From an uncultured Clostridiaceae bacterium (GTDB lineage Bacteria; Bacillota; Clostridia; Lachnospirales; Lachnospiraceae), in contig CABSIM010000008.1 of NCBI GenBank assembly GCA_902477765.1, positions 1-64,000 on the forward strand: DNA of 64,000 bases, given 5' to 3'. This document shows positions 41,042 to 49,203 of the stretch, piece after piece. Made by a program: the position numbers and the translations under genes. The notes below the pieces were generated by a model. The model was not told where the DNA came from and ran no database searches. It was given only the letters and a program-made list of their open reading frames with translations. Positions within the stretch are counted from its first letter, which is position 1. Every line of letters starts with the position of its first letter.

Positions 41042-41608
41042 TTGAAAAACAGAAGAAAAGGTACATTCGGGTACCGGAATTATCATAAAAAAGTCCAGCT
41101 GGCCATTGTTCTGGTGCTGGCAGCGGCAGTCCTTGCCCAGCTGGCTGCCAGATATCTGACGGAGGACCAGGCTGTAAAGAACATTCTGACGGTGATGGCG
41201 ATTCTGACGGTGCTTCCCATGGCCAATGTGGCGTCTCCGCTGCTGGCATCCTGGAAATACAGGAGCATCAGCCGGGATTTTTACGATTCCTGCCGTGTTT
41301 ACGGGGAAAAATTTCCGATTCTCTATGAACTTATCATCACGTCAAAGGACATGATTCTTCCCGTGGATGCAGCTGCCGTCCATCCCACAGGCGTCTATCT
41401 GTACTGTCCGGGGAAAGCGGATGTGAAAAAGGCAGAGACATTTCTCAATGATACCCTGCGGAAATGGAAGCTGGATGGAAATGCCAGGGTGATCACGGAA
41501 GAAAAGACCTTCCTGAAGCGCCTGGCAAGTCTGAAAACCGTGACAGAAGAGGAGGATGACGGAAGCGCCGCCTATACGGAAAAACTGCTGAAAAGTCTGT
41601 CCATGTAG
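41042..41608 (+). CDS. Hypothetical membrane protein with two TM segments
   Basis: The 188-residue protein has a basic N-terminus (KNRRKGTFGYRNYHKK), two membrane segments (about 18-38 and 45-68) and a soluble C-terminal region rich in charged residues with a KADVKKAETFLNDTLRKWKLDG helix. No known domain was recognised. TTG at 41042 is the start, with AAAAGAGG at 41027-41034 well spaced. It lies between the SDR gene and rluA-like gene, with which it seems to be in one run. Confidence 0.6.
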   Translation: MKNRRKGTFGYRNYHKKVQLAIVLVLAAAVLAQLAARYLTEDQAVKNILTVMAILTVLPMANVASPLLASWKYRSISRDFYDSCRVYGEKFPILYELIITSKDMILPVDAAAVHPTGVYLYCPGKADVKKAETFLNDTLRKWKLDGNARVITEEKTFLKRLASLKTVTEEEDDGSAAYTEKLLKSLSM

Positions 41609-41631
41609 GAAAAACGGAATCCGGAACGGAA

Positions 41632-42639
41632 ATGAAAGAAATTGAAATCGGAAAAAACGAGGCAGGGCAGCGTCTGGACAAGTTTCTCGGCAAATATCTG
41701 AACCTGGCAGGGAAAAGTTTTCTGTATAAGATGATGAGAAAGAAAAACATCACCCTCAACGGGAAAAAATGCGAGGGTTCGGAGAAACTGGCCGAAGGAG
41801 ACAAGGTGAAGCTGTTTCTTGCCGATGAAACCATAGAAAAATTTTCAGATGTGAAAATACAGAAAACGGGAAAAAAGAAGCTGGATGTCATATATGAGGA
41901 TGAAGATATCATTCTGATCAACAAACCCTCCGGCATGCTGTCTCAGAAAGCCAGGGAAACCGATGAATCCCTGGTGGAGTATCTGATCCGGTATCTGCTG
42001 GAAAACGGGACATTATCCGAAGATGAGCTGAGAACCTTCCGGCCCTCGGTCTGCAACCGTCTGGACCGAAATACCAGCGGAATCGTGGCAGCAGGAAAGA
42101 CACTGGCCGGGCTTCAGATGCTGTCGGAGATCTTCAGGGACAGAAGCGTTCACAAATATTACCGCTGCATTGTTGCCGGAGAAATGAAAGACTGCCGCAC
42201 AGTAAACGGGTGGCTCTTAAAGGACGGGAAAACGAACCGTGTCCGGATTCTCAATGAAACGGAAGCGCTCCGTCATCAGCAGAGGGAAGAGAAGCCTCTG
42301 CCCATCCGGACACGCTATGAACCGGAGAGCTCCAACGGAAAGTATACATTGCTCAAAGTGACGCTGCTGACAGGACGGTCCCATCAGATCCGTGCCCATC
42401 TGGCGTCCCTTGGACATCCTATTGTGGGAGACGGAAAGTACGGCCTGGATCCGGTTAACCGGAAGGTGGGGAAGGAATATGGAATTTCGTTCCAGCTGCT
42501 TCATTCTTTCCGTCTGGAATTTCCGGAACTTTCCGGATCGTTTTCACGCCTTTCCGGAAAAGTCTTTGAGGCGGAGCTGCCGGAAGAATTTCTGAAAATG
42601 GCAAAAGGAGAAGGGCTGCTGCCCGGATCTGCCAATTAG
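41632..42639 (+). CDS. RluA family 23S rRNA pseudouridine synthase
   Basis: The 335-residue protein has an S4-like N-terminal domain (GQRLDKFLGKYLN start) and the RluA catalytic domain with the Asp in NRLDRNTSGIVAAG and the later LLTGRSHQIRAHLASLGHPIVGDGKYG. The family makes pseudouridine in 23S rRNA and sometimes tRNA. ATG at 41632 lies 23 bases after the membrane-protein gene. The stop codon lies within a palindrome before recU. Confidence 0.92.
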   Translation: MKEIEIGKNEAGQRLDKFLGKYLNLAGKSFLYKMMRKKNITLNGKKCEGSEKLAEGDKVKLFLADETIEKFSDVKIQKTGKKKLDVIYEDEDIILINKPSGMLSQKARETDESLVEYLIRYLLENGTLSEDELRTFRPSVCNRLDRNTSGIVAAGKTLAGLQMLSEIFRDRSVHKYYRCIVAGEMKDCRTVNGWLLKDGKTNRVRILNETEALRHQQREEKPLPIRTRYEPESSNGKYTLLKVTLLTGRSHQIRAHLASLGHPIVGDGKYGLDPVNRKVGKEYGISFQLLHSFRLEFPELSGSFSRLSGKVFEAELPEEFLKMAKGEGLLPGSAN

Positions 42640-42666
42640 TTTACATAATATAATTATGTAAACTAA
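42636..42666 (+). repeat. 13-base perfect palindrome (operator candidate) before recU
   Basis: TTAGTTTACATAA (42636-42648) and TTATGTAAACTAA (42654-42666) are perfect inverted repeats around TATAA. The centre contains TATAAT (42649-42654), a -10 box. It starts in the last codons of the upstream gene and lies 36 bases before recU. It is not a LexA-type site. It could be a repressor operator covering a recU promoter; no -35 box was recognised. Confidence 0.65.
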
Positions 42667-42701
42667 AACACAGCAAGCTGCAGGCAAAGGAAGACAGAAC
42701 C

Positions 42702-43265
42702 ATGGGAACCTGGAAAACAAGGGGACTGAGGGGATCCACACTGGAAGAATTCATCAACCGGACCAATGAAAGCTACCGGGAAAAAAAACTGGCACTGATC
42801 CAGAAGATTCCGACCCCCATTACCCCCATTGAAATTGATAAAAAAAGCCGACACATTACCCTGGCATATTTTGATATGAAAAGTACAGTGGATTATATCG
42901 GAGCCGTGCAGGGAATTCCTGTATGTTTTGATGCCAAGGAATGTGCGGTCCGGACTTTTCCGCTGCAGAACATTCATCCCCATCAGATGGCTTTTATGGA
43001 AGAATTTGAACGGCAGGGCGGAGTGGCATTTGTAATCCTTTCTTTTACCGCGGAAGATGAAATCTATTATGTCCCCTATGATGTGATCCGGGAGTTCTGG
43101 GACCGTATGGAAAACGGAGGCAGAAAAAGCTTTACCTATGAGGAAGTCGTTTCCAGAGCCTGGAAGATCCGGAGCCATAAGGATATGCTGGTTCACTATC
43201 TGGAGCAGCTCCAGATGGATCTGGACCGGAAAGAAATGAAGGAGGAGGGCGGACAGAATGTATGA
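42702..43265 (+). CDS. recU: Holliday junction resolvase RecU
   Basis: RecU cuts Holliday junctions in Firmicutes. The 187-residue protein begins MGTWKTRGLRGSTLEEFIN, has KIPTPITPIEIDKKSRHITLAYF, and the catalytic DYIGAVQGIPVCFDAKEC (Asp, Lys) with the later KSFTYEEV. ATG at 42702 lies after GGCAAAGGAAGACAGAACC. The gene overlaps hflK by 8 bases. Elsewhere in Firmicutes, recU lies beside a penicillin-binding-protein gene; here its partners are hflK and hflC. Confidence 0.96.
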   Translation: MGTWKTRGLRGSTLEEFINRTNESYREKKLALIQKIPTPITPIEIDKKSRHITLAYFDMKSTVDYIGAVQGIPVCFDAKECAVRTFPLQNIHPHQMAFMEEFERQGGVAFVILSFTAEDEIYYVPYDVIREFWDRMENGGRKSFTYEEVVSRAWKIRSHKDMLVHYLEQLQMDLDRKEMKEEGGQNV

Positions 43266-44454
43266 GCTGATTGTCTGGCTTGTGGTGGTTGCATTTGTGG
43301 TGCTGTCAGCAATGAAAAAAAACGGCACTCTGGACAGAATCACGAAAGATCTGGAGAGAAAGCAAAAGAAAAACAGAAAAAAAGACGATGACAATGTGGT
43401 GTTTGAGCAGAGTGCGGATCACGATGCGCAGGCAGACCCATGGAAGAAAAACCGGGTCTTCCGGCTTCCAGGTAAACTGCGGGTGGCTGCAGGCGCCGGA
43501 ATCTGCATTGCTGCCGTGGTTTTTACAGGGCTTCAGTCCTATTATACGCTGACAGAACAGGAAATGGCAGTGGTCACCACCTTCGGAAGTCCTGCCGTGG
43601 AGGAAACTTCCGGCCTGCATTTCAAACTTCCGTTTATACAGAAGGTGACAAAAGTCTCCAAAGCCATTGTGGGCATGCAGATCGGCTATACCACAGATCC
43701 CCAGGTGGATCCCATGGCCAGTCCTGAAAATCCGGTGAATCTGGAAAATGAAAGCCTGATGATCACCAAGGATTTCAATCTTACCAATGTGGATTTTTAT
43801 ATTGAATACATGGTGACAGATCCCATTCAGGCGGTGCGCCATCGAAGTGTTTATGAGGATATCATAAAAAATCTGGCCCAGAGTTATATCCGTGATACGG
43901 TGGGAATGTACAACGTGGACGATGTGATCACCACCGGAAAGACCCAGATCCAGGAACGGATCAAGGAACTCCTCACCAACCGTCTGGTGGAGGAAAATAT
44001 CGGCTATGGCATTTATAATGTGTCCATTCAGGATTCCAACATGCCGAGGGACGATGTCTCGGATGCATTCAAGGCAGTGGAGGATGCAAAGCAGGGAATG
44101 GAAACCGCCATCAACGAGGCAAAAAAATACCAGTCTGAAAACATTCCCAAGGCCAGGGCACAGGCGGATAAGGTCCTTCAGGAGGCTGAAGCCTATAAAC
44201 AGGAGAGGATCAATGAGGCCAGCGGACAGGTGGCCAGATTCGAAGATACATATGCAGAGTATGTGAAGTACCCGCTGATTACAAAAAAACGTATGTTTTA
44301 TGAGACCATGGAGGAAGTTCTTCCGGATCTGAAAGTTATCATCGACAGCGGGGACGGGGTTCAGAAAGTTCTTCCGCTGGAACCGTATATGATGAATCCG
44401 ACGGCGGAGTCCGGAAGCGGACAGACGGACTCCTCTTCGGGAAACAGCCGGTAA
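43258..44454 (+). CDS. hflK: HflK-like SPFH/prohibitin-family membrane protein
   Basis: The 398-residue protein has two hydrophobic segments near the N-terminus (residues 1-20 and about 78-98) and the SPFH domain (TEQEMAVVTTFGSP, EETSGLHFKLPFIQ) followed by a long helical region. In Escherichia coli, HflK and HflC form the large complex that regulates the FtsH protease. ATG at 43258 overlaps the recU end (8 bases). hflC lies 23 bases downstream, so the pair likely works together. Confidence 0.93.
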   Translation: MYELIVWLVVVAFVVLSAMKKNGTLDRITKDLERKQKKNRKKDDDNVVFEQSADHDAQADPWKKNRVFRLPGKLRVAAGAGICIAAVVFTGLQSYYTLTEQEMAVVTTFGSPAVEETSGLHFKLPFIQKVTKVSKAIVGMQIGYTTDPQVDPMASPENPVNLENESLMITKDFNLTNVDFYIEYMVTDPIQAVRHRSVYEDIIKNLAQSYIRDTVGMYNVDDVITTGKTQIQERIKELLTNRLVEENIGYGIYNVSIQDSNMPRDDVSDAFKAVEDAKQGMETAINEAKKYQSENIPKARAQADKVLQEAEAYKQERINEASGQVARFEDTYAEYVKYPLITKKRMFYETMEEVLPDLKVIIDSGDGVQKVLPLEPYMMNPTAESGSGQTDSSSGNSR

Positions 44455-44477
44455 ACAGAGAAGCAGGAGGAGAATCT

Positions 44478-45350
44478 ATGAAAAAGAAAAAAGTGTTTCT
44501 GGCTGCTGCTGCGGCAGTGATGTTCATTCTGCTGAATATGAGTATGGTGAGCACGTACAACGATGAATATAAGCTGGTGCTTCAGTTTGGAAAAGTGGTA
44601 CGGGTGATCGATACTCCGGGACTCAGCTTCAAGATCCCGTTCCTGCAGAGGACCCAGTCCATTCCCAACCATGAAATGATTTTTGATCTGGTGCCCAGCG
44701 AAGTCAATACCAGGGATAAAAAAGTCATGGTGACAGACTCTTTCGCACTCTGGTCCGTGACGGATCCGCTGAAATATCTGTCCAGACTGGGGGCCAATAA
44801 ATCCAATGCGGAGAGCAGAATCTCCGTGGTGGTATACAATGCCGTAAAAAATGTGATTTCTTCCACGGACCAGGCAGATGTCATTTCCGGCCGTGACGGA
44901 AAACTGGCACAGATGATCACGGACCGGATCGGTGATTCCCTGGACAGTTACGGTGTTGAAGTCAGAAAAGTGGAAACCAAGCTTCTGGATCTTCCGGATT
45001 CCAATAAGGAGGCGGTATACCAGAGAATGATCTCCGAACGCCAGAACATTGCGGCAGGGGATATCGCGGACGGAGAATATCAGTCCAGCGTCATTAAAAA
45101 CTCCACGGACAAGGAGGTTTCCATGATTATTTCCGAGGCCAATGCCCAGGCGGAAAAGATCCGGGCAGAAGGCGAAGCCGAGTATATGAGAATTCTTTCC
45201 GGGGCGTACAACGACGAAGGAAAGGCAGATTATTATAATTATATCAGAAGCCTGGACGCGCTGAAAGCCAGTCTGAAAGGCGGAAACAAGACCATTATCC
45301 TGGATGGGGATTCTGAACTTGCGAAGATTCTCCAGGGAAGCCTGAACTGA
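44478..45350 (+). CDS. hflC: HflC-like SPFH/prohibitin-family membrane protein
   Basis: The 290-residue protein has one N-terminal membrane anchor (VFLAAAAAVMFILLNMSMV), then the SPFH domain (LVLQFGKVVRVIDTPGLSFKIPFLQRT) and a helical stretch with EANAQAEKIRAEGEAE, typical of HflC. ATG at 44478 lies after GCAGGAGGAGAATCT. It is expected to pair with HflK and act on FtsH. It ends the recU-hflK-hflC run; pepT has its own ribosome site after 50 bases. Confidence 0.94.
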   Translation: MKKKKVFLAAAAAVMFILLNMSMVSTYNDEYKLVLQFGKVVRVIDTPGLSFKIPFLQRTQSIPNHEMIFDLVPSEVNTRDKKVMVTDSFALWSVTDPLKYLSRLGANKSNAESRISVVVYNAVKNVISSTDQADVISGRDGKLAQMITDRIGDSLDSYGVEVRKVETKLLDLPDSNKEAVYQRMISERQNIAAGDIADGEYQSSVIKNSTDKEVSMIISEANAQAEKIRAEGEAEYMRILSGAYNDEGKADYYNYIRSLDALKASLKGGNKTIILDGDSELAKILQGSLN

Positions 45351-45400
45351 AACAAAGGCTGCATCCGCAGTCTTTCAATAAAGAAAAAGGAGAGTGCATC

Positions 45401-46648
45401 ATGTCAAAAGTAGTGGATAATTTTCTGAAGTATGCGGCGTTTGATACCCAGTCTGCAGAGGGACAGGCAACCGTGCCCAGTACGGAAAAACAGTTCCGCC
45501 TGGCGGAGTTTCTGACCGAACAGCTGAAAGAGATCGGTGCGCAGGATGTATCCATGAGCGACCATGGATATGTATATGGAACCATTCCGGCAACGGTGGA
45601 GACCGATGGCCCTGTGGTAGGATTTCTGGCCCACATGGACACATCACCGGACTGCTCAGGAGAGCATGTACATCCGCAGCTGATCAAGAATTATGACGGC
45701 GAGGACATTGTTCTCAATAAAAATCTGGGAATCCGCATGAGCACGGCAGATTTTCCGTACCTGAAAAATTACAAGGGAAAAGATCTGATCACCACCGACG
45801 GAACCACTCTGCTGGGGGCTGATGACAAGGCCGGAATCGCCGAGATCATGACAATGGCCGAGACTCTGCTTTCCCATCCAGAAATTCCCCATGGAACCAT
45901 CAAAGTGGCATTCACACCGGATGAGGAAGTGGGCCATGGCGTTGACTTCTTTGATGTTCCCGGATGGGGAGCGGATGTGGCCTATACCGTAGACGGCGGC
46001 GCATGGGGAGAAATGGAATATGAGACTTTCAATGCAGCAGCCATGAAGGTAACCGTTCACGGAAGAAACATCCATCCCGGCAGTGCAAAGAACAAGATGA
46101 AGAATTCCGTCCTGATTGCCATGGAATTCCAGTCTCTTCTTCCTGCGGCGGAAAGACCGGAGCATACCCAGATGTATGAAGGATTCTTCCATCTGAACCA
46201 TATGGCAGGCAATGTGGAGGAGACGGAACTTCATTATATTGTCAGGGATCATGACATGGAAAAATTCACCAGACGGAAGGAACTTGGAAAACAGATCGGG
46301 GCCTTCCTCAACGAAAAATACGGTGAGGGAACCGTAGATGTGGAAATCACCGATACGTATTACAACATGGCAGAAAAAATCAGGCCTCATATGTATCTGA
46401 TGGACATAGCCAGAGAGGCATTTGCGGAGCTGGGTGTGGAGCAGCCGGCAGTCAATCCCGTCCGCGGCGGTACAGACGGTTCCAGGCTTTCCTACATGGG
46501 ACTTCCCTGCCCCAATCTCTGCACCGGCGGTCACAATTACCATGGCAAATATGAATTCATCTGTGTGCAGTCCATGGAACTTACGGTGGAACTTCTTCTG
46601 AAGATCGCACAGAAATTCAAGGACGTGAAAAAAAATCAGGCCTTATAA
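45401..46648 (+). CDS. pepT: Peptidase T (tripeptide aminopeptidase)
   Basis: PepT, an M20 metallopeptidase, cuts the N-terminal residue from tripeptides. The 415-residue protein has HMDTSPDCSG (first metal His-Asp), LLGADDKAGIAEIM, FTPDEEVGHG and the later RGGTDGSRLSYMGLPCPNLCTGGHNYHG with the C-terminal metal His. ATG at 45401 lies after AAAAAGGAGAGTGCATC. It is followed by a terminator. It may supply glycine and other amino acids from peptides, which would feed the reductase (inference). Confidence 0.96.
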   Translation: MSKVVDNFLKYAAFDTQSAEGQATVPSTEKQFRLAEFLTEQLKEIGAQDVSMSDHGYVYGTIPATVETDGPVVGFLAHMDTSPDCSGEHVHPQLIKNYDGEDIVLNKNLGIRMSTADFPYLKNYKGKDLITTDGTTLLGADDKAGIAEIMTMAETLLSHPEIPHGTIKVAFTPDEEVGHGVDFFDVPGWGADVAYTVDGGAWGEMEYETFNAAAMKVTVHGRNIHPGSAKNKMKNSVLIAMEFQSLLPAAERPEHTQMYEGFFHLNHMAGNVEETELHYIVRDHDMEKFTRRKELGKQIGAFLNEKYGEGTVDVEITDTYYNMAEKIRPHMYLMDIAREAFAELGVEQPAVNPVRGGTDGSRLSYMGLPCPNLCTGGHNYHGKYEFICVQSMELTVELLLKIAQKFKDVKKNQAL

Positions 46649-46690
46649 TCCTGCTGCAGGAAAAAATCCCGGAAGCAGAATTCTCTGCAG

Positions 46691-46728
46691 GGTGCGGACG
46701 AAGACAATTCTTCCTCCGCACCTTTTCT
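46691..46728 (+). terminator. Intrinsic terminator after pepT
   Basis: GGTGCGGA (46691-46698) pairs with TCCGCACC (46715-46722), with an inner GAAG/CTTC, followed by TTTTC. On the other strand it also forms a stem just after the small gene at 46732-46932, but with no U run. Confidence 0.8.
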
Positions 46729-46731
46729 GAT

Positions 46732-46932
46732 TCAGATGGTTTCCTGATGTTTCTGCTGCTGGGAGACCGGATTTTCCCTGTGATCCGGGGGATATCCGTT
46801 GCCCTGAAGGTCTTCGGCCGGACTAGTCCGCGATATGTTTTTTCCGCTGTCCTGTCCTGTGGTTCCGCATTCATAGGCTCCGTCCGGAATGGTATGGACA
46901 GGGGAATTTTTTTCATGGAATCTGTTTTTCAT
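46732..46932 (-). CDS. Small hydrophilic protein, unknown
   Basis: The 66-residue protein begins MKNRFHEKN and is polar and rich in Pro, Asp, Glu and Gln with no membrane segment; it is not like any family I know. Support for a real gene is the strong, well spaced ribosome site GAAAGGAGG (before ATG at 46932) and the lack of another gene here. The promoter would lie in the 183-base gap that also holds a forward promoter. A second minus-strand reading in the same place (46617-46916) has no ribosome site and runs through the terminator. Confidence 0.5.
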   Translation of the reverse strand: MKNRFHEKNSPVHTIPDGAYECGTTGQDSGKNISRTSPAEDLQGNGYPPDHRENPVSQQQKHQETI

Positions 46933-47047
46933 GATGTCCTCCTTTCAGCCGTTCATATCGTCCGGCTTTTCTGAAACCCAGTATTCTCCGGAACAGAAGA
47001 TTTTATGCGCGGCATGGATCCGCGGGAAAGGTTTTGCAAGAAAGGAC

Positions 47048-47076
47048 TTGCACTTTTTTCGAGGATTTGCCATAAT
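47048..47076 (+). promoter_or_regulatory. Promoter of the unknown gene at 47122
   Basis: TTGCAC (47048-47053) and CATAAT (47071-47076) are 17 bases apart. The gap between the minus-strand small gene and this gene is about 190 bases and otherwise contains nothing recognised. Confidence 0.55.
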
Positions 47077-47121
47077 AGCAGTGGATACGTCAAACATGAT
47101 ACGGAAGAAAGGCAGATGTAT

Positions 47122-47484
47122 ATGGAATATTTGCTCTGTGTTCCCAATATGGAAAAGGTTTCCAGGGACACCTGTAATGCTGTCAATAACATTCTGGCCA
47201 GAATGTCAGAGAAATACAAAATAAATATCGTTCCGGAGCCCATACGGATCAAAAAGAAGAACTGTCCGGATTACTGCAAGAAGTTCCGCATATATAAGGA
47301 ACTGCGGGAAGTGGGAGGAAATGCGGAGGCATACCTTCTTAAAGAAGAGGAGGACATGATCCTCAGCGTCTGCAAGACGCCGCAGGAAGAAGAACTGATG
47401 AAAAGCTGCACCTATGCCTACTGTTATCCGTCTCAGTGGGTGCTGAAGGCATTTAAAGACAGTGACAAGACAAAAAAACAGTAA
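47122..47484 (+). CDS. Hypothetical protein (about 120 residues)
   Basis: No known domain was recognised. The protein starts MEYLLCVPNMEKVSRDTC (ATG at 47122, 9 bases after AGAAAGG; ATG at 47116 is also possible) and has several Cys residues (about 6, 14, 44, 48, 85, 99, 103), including CPDYCKKF. The Cys pattern could bind metal or a cluster, but nothing proves it. It has its own promoter and a strong terminator, so it is monocistronic. It is basic overall and has no signal peptide. Confidence 0.6.
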   Translation: MEYLLCVPNMEKVSRDTCNAVNNILARMSEKYKINIVPEPIRIKKKNCPDYCKKFRIYKELREVGGNAEAYLLKEEEDMILSVCKTPQEEELMKSCTYAYCYPSQWVLKAFKDSDKTKKQ

Positions 47485-47533
47485 CAGGACAGAATGCGGT
47501 GCCGGTGCCTGGCAGACCGTCAGATATCCTGAA

Positions 47534-47578
47534 AAAAGGTGTTTTCAGGCCCTTACAGGGCCTGGAAACACCTTTTTT
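47534..47578. terminator. Strong bidirectional terminator
   Basis: The arms GGTGTTTTCAGGCCC and GGGCCTGGAAACACC pair around TTACA, flanked by A on the left and six T on the right. It serves the forward unknown gene and the leftward DUF4392 gene. Confidence 0.9.
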
Positions 47579-47595
47579 GCCATATGCCGGAATTT

Positions 47596-48492
47596 TTATG
47601 CGGATACTGCACGGGAGCCCTTCATGGCTCTTTCTGTGAGCTCCGTCACTTCCCGGAGAATGGAGAGATGGAGTGACAGCGGAAGATGATCCACCGTTTC
47701 CGTGGCCTCTTTGGTGCACCCATCCACACCTCCTGCACAGACCACACGGTGAAGCATTTCCGCCTCTTCCTGTTCAGTGGGAAGAAGGTTTTTGCCGGTC
47801 ATCAGGGAAAGCATGGAGGCGATTCCCCATCCCCACCAGTTGGATACCCCGCTGGCAAGCGCAAGCATGGCGCTTTCACGGGTACAGATGGAATCGCCGC
47901 AGGGCACATGATCCAGAATTTCCTGACGGAACGTTCCCATGCCCATCTCGTTTCCGCCGTCTCCGATGGAGATGGTGACAGCTCCGTTTTTTTCCGCCTC
48001 TCTCAGGAAATAGGCAGAATCGGTGATCATGTCATCAATAATTTCTCCCCGCATGTTATGGTAATGGCCGTCCAGGGCCTTTCCCGGCCGCTCCAGACTG
48101 ATAAAATGTGTGGGCCGGAAAGCCTTCAGGAAGCTGCGGATGAAGTCTTCCGTGCCGGTCTCAGGAAGTACGAAGAGCCCGGCCTGAGGAGTGCGGTACT
48201 CCATGGCGGCTTTCAGAAGAGGATAGGAGACTGCATCGGTCACTACCACTACGGAACACCCGCACCGGAGAAGGGCAGATGCCAGATTGACAGTGCCGGA
48301 CGGTCCGTCGGTTTCACCGGTAAAACGATCCTTTCCAAGACGTACCGGAAAGCCGGTGAGGAGCACTGCACGTTCGGCGCAGGCCAGTGTTTCCGCCGTT
48401 TCTCTCAGAGGAGCCGGCGGAAGGGACGCCAGGAGCCCCCTGCCGCCGAAATCCTGTCTCATGATGGTGTCCAGTTCCTGATAAAAGTTCAT
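47596..48492 (-). CDS. DUF4392 (D-glutamate cyclase-like) protein
   Basis: The 298-residue protein matches the D-glutamate cyclase C-terminal family (DUF4392), with SIGDGGNEMGMG (about 200) and CGGxxD-like RVVCAGGVDG, and no N-terminal signal. Eukaryotic members convert D-glutamate to 5-oxo-D-proline; bacterial members are not characterised. ATG at 48492 follows CCGGAGGAAACAAGAAA; an upstream in-frame ATG at 48558 lacks a ribosome site and runs through the leader. It is preceded by a promoter and a leader with a terminator-like hairpin, so it is probably controlled by attenuation. Confidence 0.85.
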   Translation of the reverse strand: MNFYQELDTIMRQDFGGRGLLASLPPAPLRETAETLACAERAVLLTGFPVRLGKDRFTGETDGPSGTVNLASALLRCGCSVVVVTDAVSYPLLKAAMEYRTPQAGLFVLPETGTEDFIRSFLKAFRPTHFISLERPGKALDGHYHNMRGEIIDDMITDSAYFLREAEKNGAVTISIGDGGNEMGMGTFRQEILDHVPCGDSICTRESAMLALASGVSNWWGWGIASMLSLMTGKNLLPTEQEEAEMLHRVVCAGGVDGCTKEATETVDHLPLSLHLSILREVTELTERAMKGSRAVSA

Positions 48493-48627
48493 TTTCTTGT
48501 TTCCTCCGGTTTTCTTATGGGCAATAAAAAAAGACCCACGTATCCTATGGAGATTCATGGCTCTTATCTATGGTGGGAGCATCCGGGCAGGAGTCCCGAT
48601 AAATAAAAGAATCTGATTGATTTTTCC
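48493..48627 (-). promoter_or_regulatory. Candidate attenuator/riboswitch leader of the DUF4392 gene
   Basis: The predicted transcript has a leader of about 135 bases. On the minus strand, CCCAC (near 48576) and GTGGG (near 48538) can pair and are followed by TCTTTTTTTATT, a terminator form; an alternative stem TTATC/GATAA enclosing CGGG-CTCCTG-CCCG lies upstream. It matches no riboswitch class I know. A tiny reading MLPP also starts in it, so a leader-peptide mechanism is another possibility. Confidence 0.45.
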
Positions 48628-48633
48628 ATATGT

Positions 48634-48662
48634 ATCATAATGAAAAAAAGGCGGTTTGTCAA
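48634..48662 (-). promoter_or_regulatory. Strong promoter of the DUF4392 leader
   Basis: On the minus strand, TTGACA (48662-48657) and TATGAT (48639-48634) are 17 bases apart, giving a start site near 48627. Confidence 0.8.
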
Positions 48663-48729
48663 GCGGGAACCGGTGGAAAACCGCAGGAAATCCTGATATA
48701 ATAAAGAAAATAAAAACCGGAGGACGATC

Positions 48730-49053
48730 ATGTACGGAAAGGATACGATCCTGGTGGTGGGCCAGGCAAAACCAAGCAGGGAGGACGCCATTTACAATCT
48801 TCACGGAGAATTTTACATCAGTCTTGTACTGGAGCGGGAGAGCGGAAAGATCCTGGATGTGGAGTGCAACACCATTCTCTCGGTCACCAGAAACTTTGTG
48901 GCTTCCATGTTCATCGGAAAAAGCATACGGACAGATCTGGAGGACCTGGAAAAAGAGATCCGTACCAGGTATTTTGCCCTGACTCAGAAACCGCTGATTG
49001 CCTGTATGAAAGATGCCCATAACCGGTATATGACCGTGACCGGAAAAAAATGA
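48730..49053 (+). CDS. DUF3870 domain protein
   Basis: The 107-residue soluble protein matches DUF3870: VVGQAKPSREDAIYN near the N-terminus, DVECNTILSVTRNFVASMFIGKSI, and a C-terminal HNRYM. Such proteins occur in Clostridia near catabolic genes, but the function is unknown. ATG at 48730 lies after AACCGGAGGACGATC. A TATAAT at 48695 may be the -10 box; no good -35 was seen. It ends before a strong hairpin. Confidence 0.9.
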   Translation: MYGKDTILVVGQAKPSREDAIYNLHGEFYISLVLERESGKILDVECNTILSVTRNFVASMFIGKSIRTDLEDLEKEIRTRYFALTQKPLIACMKDAHNRYMTVTGKK

Positions 49054-49146
49054 AAACGGCAGAAAACGGGAAATGGAAAGGATGTCAGGCGGACGGAAAT
49101 ACCGGAGGAAACAGAAGAGAGAAAGAGAAAACAGGACAGAACAGCA

Positions 49147-49184
49147 GCAGGGACAGACTCCGGAGTACCGGGTCTGTCCCTGCT
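49147..49184. terminator. Strong hairpin between DUF3870 and M20 genes
   Basis: AGCAGGGACAGAC (49147-49159) pairs with GTCTGTCCCTGCT (49172-49184) perfectly. The T run is poor on either strand, so it is a likely but incomplete convergent terminator. Confidence 0.65.
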
Positions 49185-49203
49185 TGCGGATGTGAAAACA
49201 CCG

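Noticed and set aside
46617..46916. Minus-strand 99-residue reading overlapping the small gene
   Set aside because: It lacks a ribosome site and reads through the pepT terminator; the other frame (46732-46932) has AAAGGAGG before ATG.
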